A stretch of DNA of 64,000 nt from Scleromitrula shiraiana. Taxonomy: Eukaryota; Ascomycota; Leotiomycetes; Helotiales; Sclerotiniaceae. The stretch spans positions 3,472,001 through 3,536,000 of the forward strand of contig JABELC010000002.1 in assembly GCA_028455995.1 (NCBI GenBank), given 5' to 3'. The translations under genes and the position numbers were made by a program. The notes below the pieces were generated by a model. That model made no database searches, was not told the DNA's origin, and worked only from the letters and a program-made list of their open reading frames with translations. This document shows positions 1 through 13,080 of this stretch, in pieces. How positions within the stretch are numbered: the first letter of the stretch is position 1; every line of letters begins with the position of its first letter.

Positions 1-558
1 GGGGACCGGTGGGAATCTTTCGAGGTGTTAAACCCAACTGGTAATTATTGGCACTCGTTCTAATAGGTTCTACAACAGTAATGGGAATGTCGGTAGCAGT
101 AGTAGGCAATCCCTGTGACTTTGCAGGCATAGAGCTGCTCGTACCCAAAGATGTTTCTGGAGTCTCTAAGCTACCAAAATGATGTGGCAATGCAATAATT
201 TTGGGCGGATCGGCTGGAACAAATGCTGGTGAGGTAGCAGATAATGGCTTGGAAGTTTTGCCAGTGATTGGCTCGAAGTTTCGTGTGACTAGTGTACCCT
301 CGCGATATGACTTGAATGCAAGAGTCTTTGGACTAGTTATGATTTTGTTATTGACTTTTGGCATATTATCTTGTGAGATCGGTACACTTCCTGCATTCCG
401 TAGATCTCCGAGTGATTTAGTTGCGCGGGCGTTCTTATTTCCCATTGTGGTTATTGAGTCTGATAGATGTTGAGGACCAGCTTTGTTCATTTGTAGGAGT
501 TCGGAAGAAGAAGGCGTAACGAAGAATTGATATAGAATCTTCTTTCCTTTCAACACTG
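1..558 (-). CDS. Hypothetical protein, 5' part only (runs off the left edge)
   Basis: The minus strand is open without a stop from about 558 to the window edge. The first in-frame ATG lies at 490 (MNKAGPQHLSDS...). The open frame continues upstream of it (KGKKILYQFFVTPSSSELLQ) to a good splice acceptor, CCCACAG, ending near 559, with a CTAAT branch-like site just before. The exon is therefore probably internal or includes 5' leader, and the true start may be further upstream (a GTAAGT donor is visible near 826). The visible protein is Ser/Thr/Pro/Asn-rich and looks disordered, with no domain I recognise. The plus-strand frame at 201-473 lacks an ATG and is a shadow. The 3' end is outside the window. 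Confidence 0.55.
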
Positions 559-1770
559 TGGGAAAAAACTTGGATTAGCAAAATTTGACAGAGGTAAGAC
601 AACATTTAGTGGAGGATATGATGGATTTTTAAGTGGAGTCTCAAATATGAGGGAAATAGAAAGAATTATTAGGACTCTAATTTTGTACAAATTCCAGCAA
701 TGCTATGAACTAAGTAAATGAGTACAGCGGTAGTAGCTCGGGCAGCTGTATATGTGCTCCACAAACCAATACTCCAGAAATTTTCCTGGCCAAATTGAGA
801 GCAAATATAAATTCGCAATACTTACGTGATTGTGAGAACCTATCCTGGAGAATTCAAGACCGACAATAGCGAAAGATGCAGAAGCTCAAAGTGTATTCAA
901 CAAGGAAGATGAGGAAACGTCATAAATTACAAACTAGGTTGAAAGTCAAGTAAAGGTGGCTAAGGATAAAGATAAGGATAGAATGATAATATTTGGGATA
1001 ATAATAGGTATTCAAATGATAAAATCTGGGACCGATAAAGAAATAAATCCAATTCCCAAGGAGCTGTTGTGTCCGGTGGTATTGTTATTTACTACTGCAA
1101 TGTATTGTGGTATCGACTTCGTGGATTGGCTGAAACAAGTATTGAAGTAGATATTAAGACGGCAAAGTAGACCTCGTGGCTCTTTCAGTGGATCTAACTA
1201 CGTGCTTGAGAAGTGAATGAGTACAAATGAATAAAAAAGATAATAAAAAGAGTGAATGCATTGTTTATGAGGGTTCAACACTTTTAGACCGTCCACCGAA
1301 GTCGGAGTTCTAGATAAAGTGAAAGAAGATTTATTCCAAATTCAATGGCTATATAATTGCAGACTCATTGAGAGATGAAATTCTATTTCCTGAAGTATCA
1401 AAATGGTTTAAACATTGTATATATAAAGAAAATATGAGAAGATGGCGAAGAGCCACAGGGTTTGACAAGCCCGCTCTGCTTCCTGCAATATTGGCTTTGA
1501 GACTTTATTGACTTCCAAGGCTAGGGGCATTCATCTCAGGACAATAACAGATGAAAGCAGACATCTCACATATTACAAATAATAACTTTACATTTTTATA
1601 CCAGTATACACGAATGGAATCAATGTAAGTCGGAGTCGACTACTCACGAATAGCAGTTCATCATGAAGTTCAACGACTTACTTCGGATGATAATGTCAAT
1701 TAGATGAATCCCCAATCATTGATTGTCCATCGACTATCATAAAATAGAAGCATCGATGTCATCGCTAGTT
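559..1770. other. Intergenic or leader sequence, no supported gene
   Basis: AT-rich DNA between the partial left-edge gene and the 3' end of the PhoD-like gene. It probably holds an intron and the 5' leader of the left-edge gene (donor-like GTAAGT on the minus strand near 826). A 64-codon plus frame at 956-1150 begins with GTG and has no family signature. I see nothing else I can support. Confidence 0.4.
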
Positions 1771-4082
1771 TTAACCCCAAAGTGCATCCTTGCCCCAACG
1801 GCTTCTTGGGATAGTTGGTGGTGATAGAAGAACAGAGGACCAAGTTTCCTTTCCGTCCACATAAAGCCGAAACTTGAGGATACTTTGGTCACTGGCAGTG
1901 TTCTCTATAGTAATAGCTCCCAATTTCGAATTTCCACCAGGAATATACCTGTGTCACGGTTAGGAAAAAATTGGTAAGGAGGGGCTGGGGACCTTACTTC
2001 ACCATGATATCCTCGTCATCAGCCTGCCAATATGTATGAACCGGAAGATAGAATTGACTAAGGGGACTGGTCGAGAATTCATTTACGGTAGCACTCACTG
2101 GCCACTTACCTCCCAGTGGAGGAGGGAAAGCAGTAGCGGCAAACTCGTGTCTATCTCCGCTGATGATCACAACACCACATCCTCCACGAAGACCAACATC
2201 CCACATTGCCTCAAGAATTTTCTGACGTTCGTTGAGGTAACCCGCCCAAGTATCCATACTATTGACTCGCCAGTTTTTGGTAAATGGGATGCTAGATGCC
2301 ACAATTTTCCATTTGACGCCCTTTGGCTCTGGCTTCTTCAAAAATTCAAGAAGATCAGCAAGTTGATGTTCCCCCAACATTGATTTGCCTGTGCTATTAG
2401 CTGGGAGATCGCTCGAGGAGTCCCGGTAAGTTCTTGTGTCCATCATGAAAAAAGATGCAGGGCCTTGTGTAAACTCAAAGTAGGTAGTACCATCCCTAAG
2501 AGTATTGTAAGCTCCGGCTTGGCGAGCCCTCGGTGGATTGACAGCTGTCTGGTAATGGTGCCACGGATCAACCGCTGCATCGTATATCTGATTGGCGCTA
2601 TATTAGCAAATGCAGATGCATGCAAAAAGGTAAACTAAGCACCCAAAGACCTAAAGTACTCATAGTTCGAAACAAGGATCTAATATCCTGGTCTTACCCA
2701 AATTTATTCTAACAACTAGTAACAATTGGAATTGATTTCTTACCCCAGCAGTTTTTTGGTCCCAATCATTCGCAATTTCATGATCATCTAGAACATGAAT
2801 CCAGCCTTTGTAGTCACTAAGTTAGCAAGAGAGTTGAACGTTTGTAATGTTAAGGTATCATAAAAGAGGGAAATGCCCAATTCAGACATGGGAGAAATCT
2901 TGGGGCTACGTACTCAAATTCTGACCAACTCCTGGCCAATCAGGAGAGTTATAAACTTGTCTATATTCACGTCGATAATCTTCAGCAGTTACGCCAAACC
3001 GTTTTGGCACGTCGATATAGATGAAATCTCCTAAGAAAAGCATGAATTGAGCGCCCCCTGGAATTGAATTGATAACATGTGCCATATGTCTAAAACCAGG
3101 AATTGCTAAAGCATGATCGAAGGGGTTGTATGGAAAACGAGGCTTAATACAACTGGAAGTGAAGAAAGTGAAAGAGCCAGAATTTGGAACATGTCCCGGC
3201 TTAGGGGGCGTTGTGAAAAAGCCGGTGTGATTGTTTGATGTGGTCCACTGATACGTTCTTTCAGGATGATTGGGCAACGAAAACTTTAGAGCTTGTGTAA
3301 AGTCCGTATCTACTGTCAGTGAATGTATGACTCCCGCGAGTTGAGGAGCAGGATCTTCGTAAGCAGTAGCAGGAGTTGCTAGTTGGTAAGTCACAGATAT
3401 AGGAAGTTTAGAAATATCTGGTTCTCGAACAAGTATATTTGCTTCTGTGGGAGCGCTCCGAAAGGTATCAACAATCGTTCTTTAGACTTTAGATTATTAC
3501 TTACATATAGCCCATGCGTGCGAAACTAAGGTCATTACTAGAATGAAAGGCTTTTGCGCGGTACACAAAATCTACTGTGGCAAGTACCAGACCCACATTG
3601 ATCAAGAATGTCAATAAGGAGAGCAAAGTCGATACTGGATCAGGGCAGCCGGTCAAGAGTGTATGCCATGGTCTTGCAGATTTCCCTTTCAAGACAATAT
3701 TCTCATTTACATCAATTTTTTGTTTTGAATGCTTTGGCTTATCCTGGTCTGACGTGCCAGGAGAGTGCGCAACAATTGATGCGTATGTAGGGGGGTTATT
3801 TTCCTTGTCGATCTCGGTCACAGTTATGCCAATTTTATCTTCCACTACTTTGTATGGAGTCTGCGAGAAATAATTGGAAACGAACGAAGGTACGTATATC
3901 GCGAAAAGGGCATATATAATTGGTGGCCATGGCTGAAAATTATAACTGTTAGAATTAATGCCTTATTTTTTCATAGGTCTAATCAAACTTACATGACCAG
4001 GTATTATTCGCAGAAATATGTAGGCTACGACTCTCAATCCAATTGAGGTGATAGCAACAACCTTATCCTGAATATTTGACAT
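1771..4082 (-). CDS. PhoD-like alkaline phosphatase/phosphodiesterase, membrane-anchored
   Basis: Six exons: complement(1771..1948, 1998..2587, 2744..2805, 2914..3455, 3505..3932, 3993..4082). They sum to 630 codons (629 aa) with all phases closing. The N-terminus carries hydrophobic segments (residues about 8-30 and 31-50, and again about 135-160), so the enzyme is likely membrane-anchored with an exposed catalytic domain. PhoD-family metal/active-site motifs appear in order: LGDFIYID (about 315), DDHEIANDWD (about 360) and ISGDRHEF (about 518). PhoD enzymes hydrolyse phosphomono/diesters using Fe/Ca or similar metals. The intron before exon 3 was chosen so that GYI-APTEANILVREP is continuous. 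The obvious GTAAGT donor paired with the nearest AG would give only 25 nt, so the acceptor at 3456 (49-nt intron) is preferred. The ATG at 4082 is the first in frame. The leader before it is a pyrimidine-rich CAT/TTC/CTC repeat tract. Confidence 0.88.
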
Positions 4083-5047
4083 GATGATGATGATGATGAT
4101 GACGAAGAAGAAGAAGAAGGAGGAGGAGGAGGAGATGAGATGAGATGATACTATGTATACTCGTACTCTATAATTGTGGTTTTCGCACGGAGAATACTCG
4201 AGTAATGAAGGATATAAATATAAATATAGTGATGCAGCCAAACAAGACACCCAAGACAAACTATTCTCGGCGTCAATTGAAAGAATATAAGGAAATATAG
4301 ATAGATATTGTTATGTCGAAAATATAGAGATCGGATTCAAGTAAACATTGAAGCTGTAATGAAATTGTCGACAACGCGACACACAAGATAAGACAAGAAC
4401 ACGACACGAACTGGCAACATGGAATTGGAATGACGTCGGTTCCACCTTGCTTCAATATTTAGTTATGTAAGCCCCTGGAGCTTCAAGGTTTAGAGCTCCA
4501 GCCCTGCATGGCTTATATAACGATTACCTAATAAGTATGTTAAATCGTGCTATTAGTATATAACCAGAAACACATATGTAGATCCCTCCCTCCCTACGAA
4601 TGAGAAAGAGTTGGAAGTTCAATAAGGAAGGTAAGAGAATAATAATAATAGCATTTGGAATTCCCAATAGAGTGCGAAACCCAAATCGATTTCAAATCCA
4701 ATACATGTCAAAATTGTTGTCATTGGGTAAAGAAACGACAACGGATAAAGGACACCTCTAGGTTTTCATTCCGGACAAAGTGGTCATACATGGCTAGAGA
4801 AGAAACGTAACTTACCCATATAATTTATTAATCGAATCAGATCCATGAATTGTCATCTGAACAACCCTTGAGATTCGATCATCTCAATAAAAGGCCACGA
4901 GTTTGTCATTTGTACGATTCTAGAATGCGGGGAAGTGGACAAAGTATGTAACCTTACTAATCTTACCCCTCGGGGTACATTATTCTAGAACCCTTGATTG
5001 CTAATTCTTTTCTTCTGTCACTCAGTGATAAATAAATCAAGTAGACA
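4083..5047. other. Divergent promoter region
   Basis: Shared upstream region of the PhoD-like gene (-) and the questin-oxidase-like gene (+). The first 60 bases upstream of the PhoD ATG are trinucleotide repeats (ATG)n, (GAA)n, (GGA)n, giving a homopyrimidine leader on the coding strand. No other gene is visible. Confidence 0.5.
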
Positions 5048-6917
5048 ATGATAGCAGTATCTACCACAAGTAAATTATTTTACAATCAAGCCTTACAAAT
5101 TCCAAAAAGGTCACAAGCATTAAGAGTACCACCGAAATTGGCATTTATAAAGCCACCCGAAGCTCGTTGTAAAGCCTCTACATTTCAAACCTGGAGAAAA
5201 GCACAACAAAATAACAATATGGCTACTTCAAGCAAAATTCATTTAACAGTTGAGGATACAGGCATATTCAAGTTCAAGCCTCAAAATTCAGAAACCGCAG
5301 CAAGAACCTCCCAACTACTACAGGAGAACCATGAAGTGAGCATGCTCCGTATATACATATTGCCATTGCAAACACTGTAAATTTGATATGAAACATATAC
5401 TAACAACGTTTTCAATTAGAAACATCATATTTTCTTTAATACCGCTGGTTATCATAACCATATTGTCCATCATTTGTTGACTCTGTATGGCATCGGAGCT
5501 CCTGCATCTGTTATAGAGCAGCAATACAAACATAATGAATCATATCAGCTTCCATTCATGCCCGTGGAAGATAAAGTAAGCTTAATTGATCATTATCCAA
5601 CCGATAGGAGGCGATTGGAGTGTTTGAAAAGTTCCATGCATAGTTCCGAATTGCCGTTTTCAACACATTGAACGAAGAAATCTAATGGATGATAGGTCGT
5701 CACCGATATGTCAAATCCTGACCATTTCAAAACTTACCTTGGCAAAGGGAAATACTATTCTGACTTCCTCGTATTTTTCCAACAAGAAATTGATACTAAA
5801 GGATGGGAAGAAGTTTTGAAAGAATATCTGTTTGTTGCTGACGCAAGAGCTGATGATCTACTCGGAAGATTGTTTGCTGGTATATATGATTCTAGATTAT
5901 AAACATAGGAGAGCAGTGCTGATAATTTAAAGGATTCCTTCACCCTTTGATTCATTTAGGTTTTGGTATCGAGTTCAAGCAGCCAGCGATCATTGCCGAA
6001 GCACTAGCTCAAGCAGCTGTACACGATGAATGGATTTCTCAATACCTTCTTGCTGCGGAGCAGCATGCGAAACCGAGTGGGAAAACATTACCAGAACTTT
6101 TGGACGAAATCAGAGCCGACAAAAAATTATCTACCGCAGCTGAGTGGGATGATGCGAACAAGATTCGAGATGGTATCATGGTTCGAGCTTTGGACAAAAT
6201 GTTGAAATATGCATCTCAGTGGACAGTGGGTGAAGATGAACTTGAAGCCAAAACAGCCCAGATAATAAACTCTGCCATATACTTCACTGCCACTGCTCAG
6301 AATCCTCCAAAACAGGCAAGAATGAATCTTCCATCATAGATAGGTTGCAACTGGCTGATTATTAAAATAGGTGAAATTCGACTTTTATTATATGCATTGT
6401 GTCAACTCATCCATATTTTTCTCAACCTTCCTATCCCAGAAGTTCTTATCGGATGCCCAGAAGGTTCGACTCCTAGAATGGAAGGGACGCCTTGATCTGG
6501 CAATGTATGCATCGCGTCGTTCACCGAAATTACTTCTAGAAGAAGTATCTGGGTATGTACCCAAACATCTAGAAGCTGGTGACGCGGAGTGGAATGGAAT
6601 CTTCCAAAGATTGTTCAAGTTCAAGGATGATGGTCATGCAATAAAACTTGCCAGGGCCGTAGCACATGGCGAGATTGTTAACAAGAAATATGAAGGAGAG
6701 GATTGGGCCAAGATTAAAGACTTCATGTGGTTAAAGATTGGAAATATGGTGGTAGACAGTGTTGAAGATACTGGGGCGACTGTATGCAATTACCCATCCA
6801 ACCTCTAACTTTTCTACAGAAACATAGTGACTGATCTTTGAATAGTGGGCTAGGAGTGTTGGATTTGAAGAGGCATGGGTTGATTATGAGGATAGACCAC
6901 GAGATGTTCATATATAG
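5048..6917 (+). CDS. Questin oxidase-like protein (DUF4243 / AflY-type)
   Basis: Six exons: join(5048..5335, 5420..5575, 5696..5879, 5933..6315, 6371..6781, 6846..6917); 498 codons, all phases closing. Family hallmarks are continuous across the junctions: HHIFFNTAGYHNHIVHHLLTLYG (about 98-120), the TDMSNPDHFKTYLGKG block, FLHPLIHLGFGIEF (about 210) and FYYMHCVNSSIFF. These match the questin-oxidase/AflY family, whose members do Baeyer-Villiger-type ring cleavage in anthraquinone and aflatoxin-type pathways; many homologues have no known substrate. No polyketide synthase lies in the window, so the substrate here is unknown. Intron 4 (6316..6370) appears to use a GC donor (CAG|GCAAGA), because no GT fits before the in-frame stop. 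An MFS transporter gene follows on the same strand 1.2 kb downstream. Confidence 0.87.
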
Positions 6918-8110
6918 ATGAAAGTTGGCTTGCCTCTCAGTCCTAGTCGATTCGCCTCGGAAGAATGACAGATGTATTCCAGTCAATGCAGTTGTTATGT
7001 TGTGATTATTCTAAAATGATATTTTTTACAGTTTACATATTCTAGACATATGCATTGCGAACAGATACATACTATCACTGGTGGCATCATGACTTTTTCA
7101 TTAAGAACGTGAATGCCTTTTTCAAAAACTAAAGTTATCATTAACTTGATTACCATTACCATTACCATGGCAGCAAATCAATCCTCAATGGAGTAAGTAA
7201 TATAAATCTATCATAGGTAAGTGAAAAGCACTCGTGCCTATGGTTTGGTAAATAATAGTATGAGGTATAAGTACTATAACCAACATGGATACCGACACCG
7301 ACACCGACACCGACACCGATATCGGCATTTTCATCAATAAGATGATACAACATTCGGGATTTGAATACCGATAATCGGTCATGTATCATGTATCATGTAT
7401 GATTTTATCATTTATCATTTATCATTGATTATTGATCATTGACCATAAAATAACATCATCTTCAATGTTGTACCCATCCAAGTACATATTACCTTAAATA
7501 TTACCTACCTATCATTTCACTGCTGTACCCCGATCTCATCACTTACTATGTAGTATTTGCTATCTGCTAATGTATCTGTTAATGTATCTGTTAAGTAATA
7601 TATCAGAAACGTCCCCGATTACCGTTATTGTATCATACAAGATATCTTGACACTCGATAATATGATTTATTATTATATGATAATCAATTAATTATAATAA
7701 TATATGCGTGCGATTCGCCCTGATACTGTATTATATGTACTGCAGATTTGTATATATTATTTGACATCATAAATAACATTAAACAATACAACACAATACA
7801 ATACAACACAATACAATACAACACAATACAACACAACACAACACAACACAGTAACAGAAGTTGAAAATAAATTTATTTTTACTTTCCAAGTTTCAGCTTC
7901 AATATGTCCAGTTACTGTTGTTAGGCGAAAAGAGATACAAATGGTAAAAGAAGCTCATGATACGAAACCAAACCTGGAGTTTGAACTTTCATCTCAAAAC
8001 GACATCCAACTATTTACAATCTTTGAAAAAAAAAAGAGAAGAGATAGAAGAGAGAGAGAAATCTAATAGACAATCCAGTTCTTGTATGATAATTGCTACC
8101 AACCAAAAAT
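6918..8110. repeat. AT-rich intergenic spacer with short tandem repeats
   Basis: No supported gene. Contains five copies of the hexamer ACCGAC at 7291-7320, CATGTAT repeats around 7378-7400, and a degenerate ACAAT/ACAAC pentamer tract at about 7786-7852. The spacer probably holds the promoter of the transporter that starts at 8111. Confidence 0.6.
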
Positions 8111-10437
8111 ATGGAACAAAACTTCAGCCATTCTTTCACAAGAATGAAGAGTACGGAAATGAATATCGTTGAGTTTGAGAGTGATGATGATCAGGTATAT
8201 TTCAATATTTCAATATTCAATTCAATTCTATGCACTCAACCTCTAAACACCCTATAATTCACTTGATCAATCCAATAATTGACATCAAATAGCACAACCC
8301 TCGCAATTGGGCGTTCAAAAAAAAGTTAATGACTACTTTCGTATATGGACTTATAACCATGACTTCAACATGGGCAAGTTCTGTGTATAGTCCAGCTGTC
8401 GATCGAATTGCAGAAGAATATCATGTTAGCTCCGAGGTACATTTATTGGGCTCGATAGGTTTGCTACAAATTTGCTGATCAAGATTAGGTCAGTATACTG
8501 GGTATCAGCTTTTTGCTTCTTGGCCTGGGATTTGGTAAGGAGCTTCCTCGTTCCCGTTCAATTTTGTTGTGAGCATCTCTGCTTGGCTTAGAATCTGACA
8601 TTGGTGTTGTATAGGCCCGTTACTGTGGGCACCTCTCTCGGAAATGTAAGTTCTCAATCAACAATTACATTCTACTTTCAGCTGTTCAGTGCCAATTCCG
8701 GGGAGAATTTATCGACCAAATGTTGTCTAGAATCCCTAGATGAGATGAGGTTTGTAGGAAGGGCAAAGGTTCACTTATCCTAAACTGGAATAAATCCCTT
8801 TTCTGAGTTACCAACTTAAGCAATGCAAAAGACTAAGAGAAGACTTTTTAGTTATGGCAGAAAATATGCTGTATTAATCCCAGGTAAGTAATTTCGATGA
8901 CCATCAAAGGATTATTCGAGGATATGTGTAGACAACTCCACTTTCTACACCTCACTTCCATAGGTTCAGGCTAACTACAAAATTTCCAATAGTGTTTATA
9001 TCGGCATGCTTTTCGTTTGCTACTGCTACAGGAGAAAACATTCAAACAATCCTCATATCTAGATTCTTTGCTGGAACTTTTGGATCTGCACCGGTAAGAA
9101 AATCTGTCTCTAAAACACCAAATCCTATCTAATCTAAAAAAATTAGGTAACCAATACTGGTGGAGTATTGAGTGATATATGGGCACCTGAACATCGAGGA
9201 ACCGCTATCGTTGGTTATGCTTTTTCCGTCGTTGGAGGTTCGTAATACCCCTTTGATGCAACTGCCAAAGTAGAAAATACTAACTCCCTCAAGGTCCAAC
9301 ACTGGGACCAATTGTCGGGGGTGCAATAGTTTCAAGTTACTTGGGATGGAGATGGACAGAATATGTAAGTAAATAAACATTTCGAATGCGAATGAAACTA
9401 ACGACCACAGACAACTGGAATCATGCAAGTGGCGATCGTAGTTGTTGGCTTGATCGTACTCGATGAAACCTACGCCCCAGCCATTCTTGTTGCAAAAGCT
9501 CGCCGTTTACGCCATACTACTGGAAATTGGTCACTGCATGCTCGACATGAGGAGCGAGAATTTACGTATAAAATGATAGTTAATCAGTACCTCATGCGAC
9601 CGTTCCGCTTACTTGCTACACCGATTTGTTTCCTGGTTGCTTTGCACGCATCTTTTGTCTATGGAATCCTTTACTTGTAAGTCTTGATCAAGAAATATAG
9701 TTATTTTCAGCCACTGACAATCATAGATGTTTGGCTGCTATACCTATCCAGTTCCAAGAAGAGAGGGGATATGGACCCGTAGCATCTCAGTGAGTCATCG
9801 CCAGATTTGGAGAAGGACTCCTCGAAAATTAAGTTAACCATAATGTCATCAGGTTACCATTTCTTGCCCTCCTTCTCGGAACTATCCTTGGCGGTCTCGC
9901 CAACATCTAGTAAGTACCACCTTCACCCCTATCAACCTGCATGCCAATGAGACAAACTAACAATTCCATCCCACCCCTCCTTATAGTAACAACAAATTCT
10001 ACACCCGTCGCTTCGAAGCCAACAACAATAAACCAATCCCCGAAGCCCGCCTCCCACCCATGATGATAGGCAGCATACTCTTCGCCGCAGGACTCTTCAT
10101 CTTCGGATGGACCTCTCCCGTCAAAATCCACTGGATCGCCCCTTGCATCGGACTCGTATTCATGGGCTTTGGATTCTTTACCATCTTCCAGGGAGCGCTC
10201 AATTACTTAATCGATACATTTTCTACATATGCTGCGAGCTCGGTGGCTGCGACTACATTTTTGAGATCGGTGTTTGCGGGGGTTTTCCCACTGTTCGTGA
10301 ATGGTATGTTTCATACTTTGGGGATTCAATGGGGAAGTAGTGTGTTGGGGTTTATAGCTACGGCTATGATTCCTATTCCGTATCTTTTCTATGTTTATGG
10401 ACCGGAGATTAGGAAGAAGGGGAAGTTTACGGGATGA
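8111..10437 (+). CDS. MFS multidrug/polyamine-type transporter (DHA1, 12-TM)
   Basis: Twelve exons: join(8111..8194, 8293..8436, 8489..8534, 8615..8645, 8852..8883, 8993..9093, 9147..9237, 9294..9364, 9411..9676, 9727..9789, 9853..9909, 9987..10437). They total 479 codons (478 aa) with every phase closing. Typical fungal DHA1 features: HNPRNW just before TM1, TM1 with TTFVYGLITMTSTWASSVYSP, the SSEVSILGISFLLLGLGFGPLLWAPLSEIYGRK loop-2 block, RFFAGTFGSAP, and GPTLGPIVGG followed by GWRW. These proteins export drugs, polyamines or secondary metabolites at the plasma membrane by proton antiport. The short acidic N-terminus (ESDDDQ) is cytosolic. Exons of 31 and 32 bases are very small. The last exon switches from C-rich to G-rich codons around 10235. 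The position just after the questin-oxidase-like gene suggests, but does not prove, a joint metabolite function. Confidence 0.9.
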
Positions 10438-13080
10438 ATTGTATAAATGTTTGGTATTTGGGGTTGTCGTGTGTTTCTTGTGCGGTTGCACATGATTTAG
10501 TTGCACGGAGTAGACTAGGCTTTAGGATGATATGCAGGATTACAAAGTTTCAAAGCTTGAATGCACATTGTTTTTGCTCTATAGAAAATTTGAGAGAAAA
10601 TGCGAAATCATGTTCGTCTAATCAGCTCGAGAAGAGACGTTGAAGTCAGTTACTCTCATGCGGCTTTTCAAGTCATGGGATTTGAGAGTGAAAACCGGAA
10701 TAAGAGATCGAAAAGGACTCAGATACAATAGATTAATCTATAATAGGAATACATGCAAAAGCTACATTGTGGCAGAGACTGAAAGAGATATTTTCAAAAC
10801 CTCAGATTTAAGATTAACATGATGGTATCCCACCAGTCACAAAGAGGAGTACTAGTATTTCTGCTACCTTTGTTATCTCTGTTATACTTGACAGTGAAGC
10901 CTCGATATCGCTAGAAATGCCAAATAGTTTCCCCGGGAGTTCTACACATACCAAGGTAATTGCGATGAAGAAATATAATAGCAACACCCCCAAGTATCAT
11001 GATGACGGGTATTGGGAATTCGGAGTGAGCATACAATAACCACCATACTCAAACCCAATCGCAAGAACAATATTTACGCGTAAGCCTTCAAGTTTAAAAA
11101 CAATTGAAATTTTCTTTTTGGGAAAAGAGATATCCTTAATCATCTACCAGATAGTTTACCACCGGCAGTGAGAACACTTGATCTCATATGCCTCATTATA
11201 GAACCATACGCGAGTACGAATCCACAAAGAAATTTAGACGTCTCAAACTTCCTGAATAAGGTCCAGACACACCAGGTCTAGAACCGATGATAACTTCTTC
11301 TCCCGTGCTCACCAAAATAGGAGCAAAATTCCCTCCCATCACGTGAAACCTCCGCTCATGATTTATGATCCCCCTCAAAAATATCCGAGCCCTTCTTTTT
11401 TCCACCTCCGGAACTACCTACTGTACCCCACTTGGGACTCGGAGACGCGACGTAATAAACGCTTGACACGCAAGCTCGGAAGACTTCTCTGAGAGTTACT
11501 GCCAATCATATGAAAGTGGAGAATACCAAACTACAGTGATATAGTATATCATTAAAAGCCAAGAGAGAATTTTCTTTTCGTTGATCGAAGCCCCAAAGAT
11601 ATATCTTGGCATGGTGGCAAGGCGAGCAAGGATGAGGCGCGGGGCGGATAGGAAGAGATGACGAGAAGATGAACGAAAGGTACGTGTAAGGCCGGTGGAA
11701 GATATATTGTGGGGTATCTCTGGGTAATGGTTGGGGGATTTTCCATCGTCGGTTGATCGCCAGTCGTTCGAATATTCTCGATTCAACGACAATCATATTA
11801 CATTGAGCTAGATTCTGACATGCATTATTTCTTGGAATACTATACTGCATCTTGTAGCATCTGCTTAGGAATTGAGCCATAGGAGTTTGTAACGGAGTGA
11901 TGACAAACAATAACCAACACATTGTTGAAAATACTTCATGGACTCGACTCCACAGCGTGTTGTATTGCATTGCATGTACACCTCCAACTGATCAACAACA
12001 TCAGAAAGAACAAAACTCAAAGAAAAGATAAAAAGACAAGGAAGTTAATCGCGCAGTCAAATTCCAGGTTACCAGATAATGCCCATGAACCCAACTGCCG
12101 AAGGACATCAACCACAGGCCAAGGCTTACATAGTGCAAGAATTCCAATTCCAATTCCAAAAACCTAATTTCACGCGGCGGCAAAGGACTTTTCCTCTACC
12201 ATATTCTATATTCTCTAAGGTCTACCAAGTGGGAACCTCTGAGTTATAGAAGAATGAAAAAGTAACTTTATCGGTAGAATATACCATTTTATATAAATCT
12301 CCCTCGAGGCGCTCCAATCAGACGAATTGATTTGATTCTTATTTTCCAAAAACTATTCAACAAATACCATGTAATGATAGTTTTCTAAATCGAGTACGAA
12401 GGGTTCGAAGATCATTGATCAACTACATATTGTACATACACACATATACAGCCCTACCGTACTGCATTGTAGATATAGATCAATCTACCTACTATATGTA
12501 TCTAAATCGCGGGAGGTAGATCTTTTGATCGAATACGATATTAGGTACTAGCTTGGTATGAAGCTTATAATGAAGATCTACGAAATATATAAATGTAGAT
12601 ACGATATAAATTCATATTCAGCAAAGTAACGTAAGGTAAGTATGGCAAATATACGATATTATATGATTGCACCAGTGATATGATGTGTGTCTCACAAATT
12701 CAAACATACATACATACATAGGTACTTATCCGTAGGTATCTATGTATTTACCCGCCAAGAGAAGAGCGCTGGCTAGGATTGTATTCATCCAACCTTGTCG
12801 GGCTGAGTTAGGAAAATCGTTTATCAATTTCATTACCATCCCACCTAATATCATGTAATAGCATATCTACATGATCAAGAAGAAAATGAAAAACATATTA
12901 ACAATAGGATTTGATATCATCTCATGTCACTCCATCTCATCTTATCTCGTACCATATTACATAATATCAATCACAATCACAAAATCTCATACACACGCAG
13001 TCAAAGCCACCCAGTAACACAGATCGCAAGATGGCGCGATTTAAAGGAGGGGAGAGGGGTAATTGATATTGATGTTGGGT
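10438..13080. other. Gene-poor spacer, no supported gene
   Basis: AT-rich, stop-rich DNA with only short chance frames, several made of dinucleotide or low-complexity codons. Small CATA/ACAT repeats lie near 12700-12720. Nothing shows splice signals plus a recognisable protein. Confidence 0.4.

Noticed and set aside
43..473. Plus-strand frame at the left edge
   Set aside because: Begins without ATG; the minus strand is open throughout and carries a splice acceptor, so the minus frame is the better gene.
3480..3504. 25-base intron in the PhoD-like gene using the first in-phase AG
   Set aside because: Too short for a fungal spliceosomal intron; the AG at 3456 gives a 49-base intron and better family continuity.
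8971..9428. Minus frames over the MFS exons
   Set aside because: Shadows of the transporter, whose 12 exons close in phase on the plus strand.
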